A stretch of 64,000 nucleotides of DNA from Sulfuritalea sp. (GTDB lineage Bacteria; Pseudomonadota; Gammaproteobacteria; Burkholderiales; Rhodocyclaceae), in NCBI GenBank assembly GCA_016716965.1, contig JADJUP010000030.1, positions 186,001-250,000 on the forward strand. The letters run 5' to 3'. Shown piece by piece: positions 52,435-61,087 of the stretch. Below the pieces are notes generated by a model. It ran no database searches. It was not told the origin of the DNA and was given only the letters and a program-made list of their open reading frames with translations. Made by a program: the position numbers and the translations under genes. Positions within the stretch are counted from its first letter, which is position 1; every line of letters begins with the position of its first letter.

Positions 52435-52798
52435 CCGGATCTGCGCCCTTTGCTGCGGCCTCGCCTTCGCCTTGACCGCGCTGGCCGGCGAGGTCCGCAT
52501 CCTGGTGCAGAGTTCGCCGCTGGCGGGCTTCCAGTACCACGCGGGAGAGACCCTGTGGCTGGACATGCGCGAAGGCGACCGCCTGACGCTGGTGCGCGAA
52601 CCGGACAATAGCCATGACGGCAACGCGATACGCGTCGAGTGGCGCGGCCAGAAGCTTGGCTACCTGCCGCGCGCGGAAAATCGCAGCGTCGCCGCCGCCA
52701 TGGACCGTGGCGAGCCGGTCGATGCGCGCATCGCGAAAATGCGCCAGCACCGGAACCCTTGGCAGCGGGTGCTGATCGAAGTATTTGTTGTACTCTAA
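52415..52798 (+). CDS. Secreted HIRAN-domain protein
   Basis: The start at 52415 overlaps the yraN end by 20 bp and gives 127 residues. An N-terminal signal peptide (ISRICALCCGLAFALTALAGEV) is followed by a HIRAN-like domain (PLAGFQYHAGETLWLDMREGD, REPDNSHDGNAIRVEW, LGYLPRAENRSVAAAMDRG). HIRAN in eukaryotic SNF2 proteins binds DNA 3' ends, so export of such a domain is unexpected. The mature function is unknown. Cys residues lie only in the signal peptide. Confidence 0.75.
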   Translation: MRFPPISRICALCCGLAFALTALAGEVRILVQSSPLAGFQYHAGETLWLDMREGDRLTLVREPDNSHDGNAIRVEWRGQKLGYLPRAENRSVAAAMDRGEPVDARIAKMRQHRNPWQRVLIEVFVVL

Positions 52799-52880
52799 GC
52801 CTCCTGTTCCGGCCTCGCCGCCGTGCCGGGCGCCGCTATCCTCGCCCGATCCACATCCATTCATTCAAACCATCAGCTCC

Positions 52881-53474
52881 ATGTCCCTCATCGATCGCAT
52901 CCAACGACAATTCACCGACAGCGCCGACACCAAGCGCACGGCCATGGCGACCATGGCCGCGCCCATCGAATCCGCCACCCGGCGCATGACCGCCTGCCTG
53001 CGTGCCGGCGGCAAGGTGATGGCCTGTGGCAACGGCGGGTCCGCCGCCGACTCGCAGCATTTCGCCGCCGAACTGCTTAATCGTTTCGAAAAGGAACGCC
53101 CGCCGCTGGCCGCCGTGGCCCTGACCACCGACACCTCGACGCTGACCTCGATCGCGAACGACTATCGCTACGAGGATGTCTTCGCCAAGCAGATCCAGGC
53201 CCTCGGCAAGCCCGGCGACGTGCTGCTGGCGATTTCCACCTCGGGAAACTCGCCCAACGTGATCGAAGCGATCCACACCGCGCATGCCAAGGGAATCTGC
53301 GTGGTCGCCCTGACCGGCAAGCAGGGCGGCAAGATAGCCGCCCTGCTGTCATCCGACGACATCCACCTCTGCGTGCCGGCCGATCGCACCGCGCGCATCC
53401 AGGAGGTCCATCTGCTGACCATCCACTGCCTGTGCGACGGCATCGACGCCTTGATACTGGGAGAAATCCAATGA
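52881..53474 (+). CDS. diaA: DiaA-like SIS-domain protein (phosphoheptose isomerase family)
   Basis: The 197-residue SIS protein has GNGGSAADSQHFAAELLNRFEKERPPLAAVALTTD and ISTSGNSPNVIEA. DiaA binds DnaA and promotes timely initiation of replication; GmhA isomerases share the fold. The yraN - diaA - BON lipoprotein order favours DiaA, but GmhA activity cannot be excluded because a heptose gene (rfaE2) is nearby. The stop overlaps the next start (ATGA). Confidence 0.85.
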   Translation: MSLIDRIQRQFTDSADTKRTAMATMAAPIESATRRMTACLRAGGKVMACGNGGSAADSQHFAAELLNRFEKERPPLAAVALTTDTSTLTSIANDYRYEDVFAKQIQALGKPGDVLLAISTSGNSPNVIEAIHTAHAKGICVVALTGKQGGKIAALLSSDDIHLCVPADRTARIQEVHLLTIHCLCDGIDALILGEIQ

Positions 53475-54127
53475 AGACACGCAACGACACCCTGACGAAA
53501 CTGCGCAACGCCGCCCTGATCGCCCTTTGCCTGCCCGTGCTCGCCGGCTGCTTCGGCGCCGCCGCCGTGGGCGTCGGCACCGGCGCCCTCATGATTACCG
53601 ATCGCCGCAATTCCGAAACCTACGTGACCGACCAGGGCCTGGAACTGCGCGCCGGCAACCGCATCAGCGAAAAACACGGCGACAAGGTGCACGTCAATGT
53701 CACCAGCTACAACCGCATGCTGCTGCTCACCGGCGAAGCACCCAACGCGCAGGTCAAGGCCGACATCGAGAAACTTGCCGCCGGCGTGCCCAACGTCAAG
53801 TCGATTACCAATGAACTCGGCATCGCCGGACCGTCGAGCTTCGGCGGACGCAGCAATGACACCTACATCACCTCCAAAGTCAAGGCTCGCTTCGTCGACG
53901 CCAACAAGTTTTCGACCAACCATGTCAAGGTGGTGACGGAGGCCGGCGTCGTCTTCCTGCTCGGCCTCGTCACCCAGGCCGAGGCCAACGATGCCGTGGA
54001 AATCGCCCGTACCACTGGCGGCGTACAGAAGGTGGTACGCGTGTTCGAGATCATCAGCCCTGAACAGGCCAAGGCGCTGGACAACCAGCCCGAGCCGCGC
54101 GACGCCAAGCCGGAACCGAAGAAGTAA
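53471..54127 (+). CDS. dolP: BON-domain outer-membrane lipoprotein (DolP/YraP-like)
   Basis: The 218-residue protein has a lipobox (LPVLAGCFG) and two BON domains of about 70 residues (DKVHVNVTSYNRMLLLTGEAPNAQ and HVKVVTEAGVVFLLGLVTQAEAN). DolP supports outer-membrane integrity at the division site. A charged Pro/Lys tail ends the protein. It is coupled to diaA by a 4-bp overlap. Confidence 0.9.
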   Translation: MKTRNDTLTKLRNAALIALCLPVLAGCFGAAAVGVGTGALMITDRRNSETYVTDQGLELRAGNRISEKHGDKVHVNVTSYNRMLLLTGEAPNAQVKADIEKLAAGVPNVKSITNELGIAGPSSFGGRSNDTYITSKVKARFVDANKFSTNHVKVVTEAGVVFLLGLVTQAEANDAVEIARTTGGVQKVVRVFEIISPEQAKALDNQPEPRDAKPEPKK

Positions 54128-54186
54128 CGTGAAACACCTTGCCTGGAGCCACCTGTGACTTACGCGCGAAGCGCGCCGATTGGTAA

Positions 54187-54202
54187 CCCCCCGCGAGGGG
54201 GG
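54187..54202. repeat. C-run/G-run hairpin, second copy
   Basis: CCCCCC, loop GCGA, then GGGGGG, flanked by TTGGTAA and AAGAAGGGGGGCGGG. The flank matches TTAGTCA at the 48573 copy. It lies between the BON lipoprotein gene and rfaE2. Confidence 0.5.
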
Positions 54203-54290
54203 AAGAAGGGGGGCGGGCCTTCAATTTGCATTTCGCGTGTTTCATCATCAGCGGGCGGCTCTTGCTGCCACGAGCGTTAGGAACGCGACG

Positions 54291-54779
54291 TTGGACTATC
54301 CGGCGCCGGCCTTCGAAGCCAGGATAGCCGCGCCTGCCGACCTGGCGCGCCGCATCGCGGAACTTCCGCGGCCGCTGGTGTTCACCAACGGCTGCTTCGA
54401 CATATTGCATCGCGGGCACGTGACCTACCTGGCACAGGCCCGCGGCCTGGGCGCCTCGCTGATTGTCGCCGCCAACTCCGATGATTCGGTCAGGCGCCTG
54501 GGCAAGGGCGCCGACCGACCGGTCAATCCGCTGGCCGACCGCATGGCGCTGCTGGCCTCGCTTGCCGCCGTATCGCTGGTGACCTGGTTCGACGAAGATA
54601 CGCCGCTGCAGCGCATCCTCGATTGCCGGCCCGACGTGCTGGTCAAGGGAGGCGACTGGCCGGTGGAAAAAATCGTCGGCTACCGCGAAGTCATCGCCTG
54701 GGGAGGCAGCGTGCATTCCATCCCCTTCATCCACGAGCGCTCGACCACGGCGCTGATGGACAAGATCCGCAGGCTGTAG
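54291..54779 (+). CDS. rfaE2: D-glycero-beta-D-manno-heptose 1-phosphate adenylyltransferase
   Basis: The 162-residue nucleotidyltransferase has FTNGCFDILHRGHVTYLAQAR and the C-terminal IHERSTTALMDKIRRL. It activates heptose phosphate for lipopolysaccharide core synthesis as a stand-alone domain, without the kinase half of HldE. The start chosen is the TTG at 54291 with AGGA upstream, because the frame above it runs through hairpin repeat sequence. A start at 54180 would add 37 unlikely residues. Confidence 0.9.
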   Translation: MDYPAPAFEARIAAPADLARRIAELPRPLVFTNGCFDILHRGHVTYLAQARGLGASLIVAANSDDSVRRLGKGADRPVNPLADRMALLASLAAVSLVTWFDEDTPLQRILDCRPDVLVKGGDWPVEKIVGYREVIAWGGSVHSIPFIHERSTTALMDKIRRL

Positions 54780-54835
54780 TGCGAACGTAAGGCGAACTTC
54801 AGTCCGCCATCAGCCCTGGCCGGCCGAAACCGGCC

Positions 54836-56191
54836 CTACACCTCCGCAGGGAAAGTCGGCGCCGGCGCTACGGCGCCTTGGTCCTCGGTGCGTCGCTGGA
54901 TCAAGTCCCGCACCAGCGCGATGTGCGCGCGCAGGGTGTAGAGCATGTCGGAAAAGGTCAGTGGCGTCCGGATATGGCTGGCATCGGTTTCGATGCGGTC
55001 GAGCTTTTCCAGCCATTCCGCGCGGCTGTATGCGGTCGGATTCTCGCTGATTTCGTTTTCGAGGAACTTGAGCTCGCCATAGCGCCGGTAGATGCGTGAG
55101 CGCACGCGCCAGCCGTAGATCTGCGGCGCGAACTTGAACAGCGGGATCAGCACCGCCAGCAGCGGCACCACCATCACCACCATGCGGTCGATCAGGGTCG
55201 CCGCCCAGAACGGCAGGTAGCGCTGCAGGAAGGGCTTGCCCGACTTGTAGTAGCGCGCCGCTTCCTTCGACAAGGGAAACGCGCCATGTCCGGCGCGCGG
55301 AAACTCGCCGGGTTCCTGGAACACTCCGTGTTCGCCGTGGACCTCGCTGGCCGCCTGCATCAGCAAGTCGATCAGTGCAGGATGCGTGGCATCGCGCACC
55401 AAAAGCGTCGCCATCGGCGAAACCAGTTGCACGTCCCGCGGAGGGATATCCTCAACCAGGTCGATCGCCCCGCGCGGCAGCACCAGGCGAGTCAGGTGGG
55501 GAAAGCGTCGGGCATAGGCTTCGGCATGGGTCAGGCTCATCAGGCGCACACCCGGCGTGTAAAGCAGCGTCCAGATCAGCGCGGATTGTGTCGGCCCGAC
55601 AACGAATACGGCGTCGACCTCGCCTTTCTGCAGGCTGTCGACCAGGCCCAGCCCGCCCGCCTCGACCAGTTTCGTGTTGCCGGCATCAATGCCGTTCGCC
55701 GCCAGCAACTCCAGCGCCAGGTACTGCGTGCCGCTGCCGACGCCACCCACCGCAATGCGCTTGCCCTTGAGGTCGAGCAACTTGTCGCTGCCGCGCAATG
55801 CCGCCTCGCGATAGAAGACCCACAGCGGCTCGTGGTAGAAGTCGCCCAGCGACCCCAGTTCGTCGTCTTCGCCCGGACGCGCCGTGCCGCCCTGGATGAA
55901 GGCGGCATCGACCTCGAATCCGGGGTCGCGCAGGCGCTGCAGGTTTTCGGTCGCCCCGGCGGATGGCAATGCCACCAGTTCGACGCCGTAGCGCGCCAGC
56001 ACATCCTTGTAACGGGCTGCAAAACGCAGGTAGGCGCCCGCCTCGCCGCCGGTGCTGATGATCAGCCGGTCGGGCGGCGCCGGTTTGATGAACTGTGCCG
56101 CCAGCCAGAATGCCGCCACGGCGAGCAGCAGGGACGGCAACGCGATGGAAAAGATGTCGCGCCAGGAAACCAGTTTGAGTTTTTCAGGCAT
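54836..56191 (-). CDS. Membrane-anchored TAXI-type solute-binding protein
   Basis: The 451-residue protein has an N-terminal anchor (about 14-36), a TAXI binding domain (IISTGGEAGAYLRFAARYKDVLARYGVELVAL, GGVGSGTQYLALELL, FVVGPTQSA) and a second membrane segment (about 335-360). The C-terminus is cytoplasmic and rich in helices. No TRAP permease gene adjoins it, so it may act as a sensor or as part of an unlinked transporter. Its last residues (GAVAPAPTF) come from a repeat copy. Confidence 0.82.
   Translation of the reverse strand: MPEKLKLVSWRDIFSIALPSLLLAVAAFWLAAQFIKPAPPDRLIISTGGEAGAYLRFAARYKDVLARYGVELVALPSAGATENLQRLRDPGFEVDAAFIQGGTARPGEDDELGSLGDFYHEPLWVFYREAALRGSDKLLDLKGKRIAVGGVGSGTQYLALELLAANGIDAGNTKLVEAGGLGLVDSLQKGEVDAVFVVGPTQSALIWTLLYTPGVRLMSLTHAEAYARRFPHLTRLVLPRGAIDLVEDIPPRDVQLVSPMATLLVRDATHPALIDLLMQAASEVHGEHGVFQEPGEFPRAGHGAFPLSKEAARYYKSGKPFLQRYLPFWAATLIDRMVVMVVPLLAVLIPLFKFAPQIYGWRVRSRIYRRYGELKFLENEISENPTAYSRAEWLEKLDRIETDASHIRTPLTFSDMLYTLRAHIALVRDLIQRRTEDQGAVAPAPTFPAEV
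54852..54875 (+). repeat. Dispersed hairpin repeat, copy 9 (end of TAXI gene)
   Basis: It reads AAAGTCGGCGCCGGCGCTAC then GGCG, with a longer stem GGCGCCG/CGGCGCC. On the coding strand it encodes GAVAPAPTF, close to NAVPPAPTF of copy 3. Confidence 0.8.
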
Positions 56192-56236
56192 TTGCTACGT
56201 AAGACCGACGACCCGACCCTCCGCCTGCGTCCCGAA

Positions 56237-56701
56237 TCAGAACGGAATATCGTCCTCGAAATCGTTGAAATTGCCACCTGCCGGTTGCGGTGCCGCCGCC
56301 GGACGATTGCCGCCACCGCCACCTGCACCGCCGCCGCTTTCGCGCGGCGGCGCGTCGCTCATGCCTTCGCGCGAACCGAGCATCTTCATTTCATTGGCGA
56401 CGATTTCCGTGGTGTAGCGCTCCTGGCCTTCCTTGTCGGTCCATTTGCGGGTGCGCAGGGCGCCCTCGACGTACACCTGCCTCCCCTTCTTCAGGTACTG
56501 CCCGGCGATCTCGGCCAGCTTGCCGAAGAACACCACGCGATGCCATTCGGTGGCCTCCTTCTTCTCGCCGGTGGCCTTGTCCTTCCAGGTATCCGTGGTG
56601 GCGATGGTGACATTGGTGATCGAATCGCCGTTCGGGGTGTAGCGAACTTCCGGATCGCGGCCCAGGTTGCCGACGATGATGACCTTGTTGACGGATGCCA
56701 T
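56237..56701 (-). CDS. ssb: Single-stranded DNA-binding protein
   Basis: The 154-residue protein has the SSB OB-fold (MASVNKVIIVGNLGRDPEVRYTPNGDSITNV, WHRVVFFGKLAEIAGQYLKKG), a Gly-rich linker and the acidic tip DDIPF. It coats single-stranded DNA in replication and repair. It lies 12 bp after the MFS gene, on the same strand. Confidence 0.97.
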   Translation of the reverse strand: MASVNKVIIVGNLGRDPEVRYTPNGDSITNVTIATTDTWKDKATGEKKEATEWHRVVFFGKLAEIAGQYLKKGRQVYVEGALRTRKWTDKEGQERYTTEIVANEMKMLGSREGMSDAPPRESGGGAGGGGGNRPAAAPQPAGGNFNDFEDDIPF

Positions 56702-56713
56702 GCGGGTTCCTCC

Positions 56714-57949
56714 TCAGGATTTTGGTTCAAGTATGCCATGCGGTGCCTGCGCTGTCGCCGCCTGCCTGCGCAGCGGGACTTGCGGCATGGTCGCCGCCGC
56801 GACCAGCCAGAGCGCCGCCATCACCGTTCCGCCGAGGAACACGGCGCCCGCGTCGTAATTCTTCACCAGCCAGCCGCCGAGCGCGCCGCCGAGGAACAGT
56901 CCGAAGGCCTGCGTCGTGTTGTAGACGCCGAGCGCCGCGCCCTTGGCGTTCGGATGCGCGATGCGCGAGATCAGCGAGGGCAGCATGGCTTCTAGGATGT
57001 TGAAGGCGACGAAAAAGCTCAGCAGGCCGCCCACCACCACCATGTAGTTCGTGCTGCCACGCCACAGCGCCAGCAGGGTGACGAACAGCAGCACGATCGC
57101 GGCGACGAATACCGGCTTTACCTTGTTGCGCTTCTCGGCATAGATGATCGCCGGCACCATCAGCAGGAAGGAGGCCAGCACGGCGGGCAGATAGACCTTC
57201 CAGTGCGAGGCCAGCGGCAGGTCGCCGTAACGTACCAGCAGGCCGGGAACCACCACGAACATCGCCATCTGCACCATGTGCAGCGTGAAGATGCCGAAAT
57301 TCAGCCGCAGCAGGCGGGTATCCAGCAGCACGGCGCGAAACGGCGGCCGCGGCCCTTCCGGCGGCGGCGGGGCCTGTGGCACAACGTTGGTCACCAGGCC
57401 GATCGCCGCCAGGGCGAGGATGGCCGTCATCCAGAACAGGCCGTCCATGCCGATCGCCGCATAAAGCGCCGGGGCCGCCACCAGCGAGAAGGCGAAGACG
57501 AGGCCGATCGAGGAGCCGATCATGGCCATGACCTTGGTCCGGTGCTGTTCGCGCGTGAGGTCGGCCGCCAGCGCGGTGACCGCCGCCGAGATCGCCCCGG
57601 CCCCCTGCAGGACGCGGCCGACGATGGTCCACCAGATATCGGTGGACAGGGCCGCCACGGCGGAACCGAAAGCAAACAGCAGCAGGCCGATGACGATCAC
57701 CTTCTTGCGGCCGAAGGCGTCGGAGGCCATGCCGAAGGGAATCTGGAACATGGCTTGCGTCAGGCCGTAGGCCCCCAGCGCGATGCCGACCAGGGTCAGG
57801 TCGTTGCCACCGGGTATCGACTCGGCATGGATCGCGAACACCGGCAGGATCAGGAACAGGCCGAGCATGCGCAGCGCGAAGATCGCGGCAAGCGAACCGC
57901 CCGCGCGCTTTTCGTCGCGAGTCATGGCGTCTGGGGTGGGGGATAGCAT
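56714..57949 (-). CDS. MFS transporter (YajR-like, drug/sugar exporter type)
   Basis: About 12 membrane segments with the motifs QIPFGMASDAFGRKKVIVIGLLLF and GRVLQGAGAISAAVTALAADLTREQHRTKVMAMIG. The start at 57949 (MLSPTPDAMTRDEKR) gives 411 residues; the Met at 57925 is also possible. The neighbourhood with ssb is often seen next to uvrA in betaproteobacteria, but here four other genes lie between. The exported substrate is unknown. Confidence 0.85.
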   Translation of the reverse strand: MLSPTPDAMTRDEKRAGGSLAAIFALRMLGLFLILPVFAIHAESIPGGNDLTLVGIALGAYGLTQAMFQIPFGMASDAFGRKKVIVIGLLLFAFGSAVAALSTDIWWTIVGRVLQGAGAISAAVTALAADLTREQHRTKVMAMIGSSIGLVFAFSLVAAPALYAAIGMDGLFWMTAILALAAIGLVTNVVPQAPPPPEGPRPPFRAVLLDTRLLRLNFGIFTLHMVQMAMFVVVPGLLVRYGDLPLASHWKVYLPAVLASFLLMVPAIIYAEKRNKVKPVFVAAIVLLFVTLLALWRGSTNYMVVVGGLLSFFVAFNILEAMLPSLISRIAHPNAKGAALGVYNTTQAFGLFLGGALGGWLVKNYDAGAVFLGGTVMAALWLVAAATMPQVPLRRQAATAQAPHGILEPKS

Positions 57950-58106
57950 GGGGCTCAGTCGGCGGTGCGGCACATCTGTGTTCGGTGGAGGCGATCGGAC
58001 CCGGCAGAAGGCGGACGATGGCGGCGGGAAACCGCGCATTAGATCACGAATGGACGGGTGCCGCCATGCTTGGGTCGGCCGGACACTGCCTGCAGCCGCC
58101 CCGTTG

Positions 58107-58130
58107 CCCGTGTCGCCGGCGCCGACTTTC
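58107..58130 (-). repeat. Dispersed hairpin repeat, copy 10
   Basis: The minus strand reads GAAAGTCGGCGCCGGCGACA then CGGG. It lies 10 bp downstream of the ligase gene stop, at the left edge of the four-gene block before uvrA. Confidence 0.75.
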
Positions 58131-58139
58131 CCGAATGGT

Positions 58140-59516
58140 TCAATCCGCGACCAACGACAGGAATTCCTCGAACTTGCCGCTGGCGGCGGGCAGCAGGCGC
58201 TCGCGATAGTCGAAGCGCAGCGCGAATGGATGACCGAGCGCGCGCTGCACGACGGCGGTCAATGCCGCTTCCTCGGCGGCGCTCAAGGGGCGTTCGACCA
58301 CCAGGCGCAGTTCCAGTGCATCGACAGCGGTCTGCACCATCTGGTACTGCCGGATCGGGGCGATGGCGCGGTACTCGGCAAAGCCGACCAGCGGCCAGCG
58401 CTTCTCGCCGCCGGGCAGGGTCAGCATGTTGCGGGTGCGGCCGACGATGCGGCGCAGGGTCGGCAGGCCACGGCCGCAAGGACAGGGCGGGCCGACCTCG
58501 GCATGGTCGCGCAGTTCGTAGCGCAGCAGCGGCTGGGCGAAGCCGTGCAGCGTGGTGAGCACCACGCTGCCGGTCGTGCCCGGCGCGCAGGGCGCCCCCT
58601 GAACGTCGAGCACTTCGACCAGCAGGCTTTCCGACTGGACATGGTAAAGCCCGCTGACCGGGCATTGCAGGGCGATGCTGCCGACCTCGTTGCAACTGTA
58701 GTGGTCGACCAGCGGCACGCCCCAGCGCTGGCGCACCGCGTCGCGCAGTTCCTGCGGCAGCATCTCGCCGATGCTGCGCACTTCGCGCAGGCGCGGCAGC
58801 GCGCCGGGTTCCAGCCGATCGAGCAAGGCCGAGAGGTTGGACGGATAGCTCAGCAGGTAGTGCGGATCGTGGTGTCGCAGCCAGGCGGCCTGGCGCGAGA
58901 CGTCGGTGTCGATCGGCAGCGCGTGGCTGGGACCGGTGGCGAACAAGTCGGCGGTGGCCGCTCCCCAGTTGGGCTGCGCCGCGTCGTCGGGCATGGCCGG
59001 CACCCCGGCGCGAATCACGCAAAGCGTTCCCGCCAGGTCGCGGCCGTGCCAGGCATGGTCGCGCAGCTGGATCGCCTCCCACATCAGCCGATCCAGCCCG
59101 CTACGCAACACCTCGACCGGTTCGCCGGTCGAGCCCGAAGTGCTCAGCGCGGCGACGGCGCCGTGCTCGACCGGCACCGAGTTGCTGGCGAAACGCCGTC
59201 CATCACTTTGCAGGTCGCGCCGCGTCAGCAGGGGCAGCCGCGCCCAGTCGGCGGGCGTGCAACGGCGCTCGCCATCGAGCCCGGCCTGCGCCAGGCGCGG
59301 CCGGTAGGCGGGAACGGTGGCGCGGACATGCCGCAGTAGTGCGTCGAGCTGGGCGAACTGCCAGTCGCGCAGGGCCTCCGGGGCCAGCCACTGGCTGGCT
59401 TCGAGTTGCTGGAACATCGCCAGCCGGGGCAGCACGTGAGCGGCCGGCAGGGCCGGAAAACGCAAGCCCGGCAAGGCACTCGCCACCCCCAGCGAAAAGG
59501 CGGAATTCGGCGTCAT
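58140..59516 (-). CDS. Adenylate-forming ligase, PaaK/CapK family
   Basis: The start at 59516 overlaps the methyltransferase stop (ATGA) and gives 458 residues. AMP-binding motifs are visible: STSGSTGEPVEVLRSG (P-loop), YSCNEVGSIALQCP, and LTTLHGFAQPLLRYELRDHAEVGPPCPCGRGLPTLRRIVGR. It is like phenylacetate-CoA ligase but with a shortened C-terminus. It probably activates a carboxylic acid as an acyl-AMP. The acceptor (CoA, carrier protein or other) is unknown. Confidence 0.82.
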   Translation of the reverse strand: MTPNSAFSLGVASALPGLRFPALPAAHVLPRLAMFQQLEASQWLAPEALRDWQFAQLDALLRHVRATVPAYRPRLAQAGLDGERRCTPADWARLPLLTRRDLQSDGRRFASNSVPVEHGAVAALSTSGSTGEPVEVLRSGLDRLMWEAIQLRDHAWHGRDLAGTLCVIRAGVPAMPDDAAQPNWGAATADLFATGPSHALPIDTDVSRQAAWLRHHDPHYLLSYPSNLSALLDRLEPGALPRLREVRSIGEMLPQELRDAVRQRWGVPLVDHYSCNEVGSIALQCPVSGLYHVQSESLLVEVLDVQGAPCAPGTTGSVVLTTLHGFAQPLLRYELRDHAEVGPPCPCGRGLPTLRRIVGRTRNMLTLPGGEKRWPLVGFAEYRAIAPIRQYQMVQTAVDALELRLVVERPLSAAEEAALTAVVQRALGHPFALRFDYRERLLPAASGKFEEFLSLVAD

Positions 59517-60349
59517 GCGCGACGGCGGGCAACGATCAGCGGACAACGCTCGCCGAGCTCATAGGCCGGATACTCCACCGACATGAGCCTGAACGCCGGC
59601 GCGATGGCCGCCGCGAACTCGTCCAGGGTATGGAAGCAGTAGCGGCCGTCGGCGTTGCGGTAGGTATCGATGGTGGCGATCGCCTCCGGCGCCCAGCCGG
59701 TCTGGCGCGCCAGCGTTGCGCGATCGGCGAAATGGGCCTGGAAGGCATCCCAGGCGTCGCCGAGGCGCACGCCCTCGTTGGCGTCGCGCTGCACGGCCAT
59801 CAGCAGGCGCCACTTGAAGGCATGGAAGCTGCCGATGCGCCCGGCGGCTGCCTCCCGCGCTACCTGCGGGAGAGTTTCGGTGATCGCCGGGCGCAGGAAC
59901 AGACGCAGGATCAGTGCGCCGCCGGGCACCAGCACCCGTTCGATCTCGCTGGCGGCAAGGCGCAGGTCGGCCAGCGTCGCCAGCGCCGAGGCGGAACCAT
60001 CGCCGATGGCGATGTTGCGCGAGGCGGCCGGCAGCGGCAGCGCGCGCCAGTCAGCGCAGACCGGCGCGGCATGGGCGCCGCCGAAGGGCGCCAGCGGCCA
60101 GATCGCGTGGATCATCGCCAGCGAGCGGTCGCAGGCCAGCAAATCGGTGTCCGCCGGCCAGACCATTGCGCGCAGTTCCTGGGTGACGCCGAGCAGCAAA
60201 ACCCGGTCGGTGCATTCGCCATGCTCCGCGCGCCAGCGCTGCAGGCCCGCCAAGTAAAGGGCGACATCCTCCGCGCAGGGGCGCAGCGGGGAAGACAGCA
60301 ACTGCCATTGCACCGCGTTGCGGTTCCAGTGGGGCGCCGGTGTCGTCAT
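59513..60349 (-). CDS. Class I SAM-dependent methyltransferase-like protein
   Basis: The 278-residue protein has a Rossmann-like SAM region (VLLLGVTQELRAMVWP, LLACDRSLAMI, IGDGSASAL) with motif EIERVLVPGGALILRLFLRP. It overlaps the ligase gene by 4 bp, so the two enzymes probably modify the same compound. The canonical GxGxG loop is replaced by LLLGVTQEL, so binding of SAM is likely but not certain. Confidence 0.7.
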   Translation of the reverse strand: MTTPAPHWNRNAVQWQLLSSPLRPCAEDVALYLAGLQRWRAEHGECTDRVLLLGVTQELRAMVWPADTDLLACDRSLAMIHAIWPLAPFGGAHAAPVCADWRALPLPAASRNIAIGDGSASALATLADLRLAASEIERVLVPGGALILRLFLRPAITETLPQVAREAAAGRIGSFHAFKWRLLMAVQRDANEGVRLGDAWDAFQAHFADRATLARQTGWAPEAIATIDTYRNADGRYCFHTLDEFAAAIAPAFRLMSVEYPAYELGERCPLIVARRRA

Positions 60350-60408
60350 GAAAGGGCAGCGATGCCATCGCGGAACCGCAGGCGATCATCGACAGGCAGG
60401 AGATTCAT
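60346..60408 (-). CDS. Possible 20-codon ORF coupled to the methyltransferase
   Basis: It reads MNLLPVDDRLRFRDGIAALS and stops in ATGA overlap with the methyltransferase start. No ribosome site is obvious. It may be the tail of a longer upstream frame to 60546, a coupling peptide, or chance. Confidence 0.2.
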   Translation of the reverse strand: MNLLPVDDRLRFRDGIAALS

Positions 60409-60567
60409 CGGGGCGGGACACTTTCGAAAGCCATCGGTTACAAAAAAACGGCATTGCCAGCGGTCGCGAGGTATTCCCGCAGGTATCGAGGAATACGTCG
60501 GACATCGGGAATAATGCCCCAAACAGCCGCGCCAGGGTACTTGCAAAGCTCAGGCGCCAACTGCACC

Positions 60568-60594
60568 AAGAGTCGGCGTTGGCGGCACGGCGAT
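60568..60594 (+). repeat. Dispersed hairpin repeat, copy 11
   Basis: It reads AAGAGTCGGCGTTGGCGGCA followed by CGGCGAT. The stem CGTTG/CGGCG holds through two G-U pairs. It lies in the 297-bp divergent gap before the GlcG-like gene; the rest of that gap shows nothing I recognise. Confidence 0.8.
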
Positions 60595-60646
60595 GCCGAC
60601 GGGTATCATCGATCCACGAACCGATTTGCCGAACCCAGGAGACTTC

Positions 60647-61033
60647 ATGCTAACCCTCGACGACGCACAACGCATTTCCGCCGCCGCACGCGCCGCGGCA
60701 CTCGAACACGGCTGGACCATGGTGATCGCCGTGGTGGACGACGGCGGCCACCTGATCACGCTGGAGCGCATGGACGGCACGCAGAAGGGTTCCGTCCGCG
60801 TCGCCGAGCAGAAGGCGCGCACCGCCATCCTCTTCAAGCGGCCGACCAAGCTGCTCGAAGACGCGGTGCTCAAGGGCCGCACGGTGATGATGACGCTGCC
60901 CGACGTGATCTGCCTCGAAGGCGGCGTGCCGCTGGTGCGCGATGGCGTCTACCTCGGTGCGATCGGCGTTTCCGGCGCAACATCGGCGGAGGACGGCGTC
61001 GTCGCGGCGCGAGGCGTCGCCGCTCTCGCGTAA
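60647..61033 (+). CDS. GlcG/HbpS-family protein
   Basis: The start at 60647 has AGGAGA upstream and gives 128 residues: MLTLDDAQRISAAARAAALEHGWTMVIAVVDDGGHLITLERMDG and GVPLVRDGVYLGAIGVSG. The family includes HbpS, which binds heme, and GlcG of the glycolate operon. The role here is unknown. It is followed by a TauE/SafE permease gene after 54 bp. Confidence 0.85.
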   Translation: MLTLDDAQRISAAARAAALEHGWTMVIAVVDDGGHLITLERMDGTQKGSVRVAEQKARTAILFKRPTKLLEDAVLKGRTVMMTLPDVICLEGGVPLVRDGVYLGAIGVSGATSAEDGVVAARGVAALA

Positions 61034-61087
61034 GCCGCGCCGGCCGCAGCCGGCGATCTTCCGCGACCCACTGTCCGCAATGCCTGG

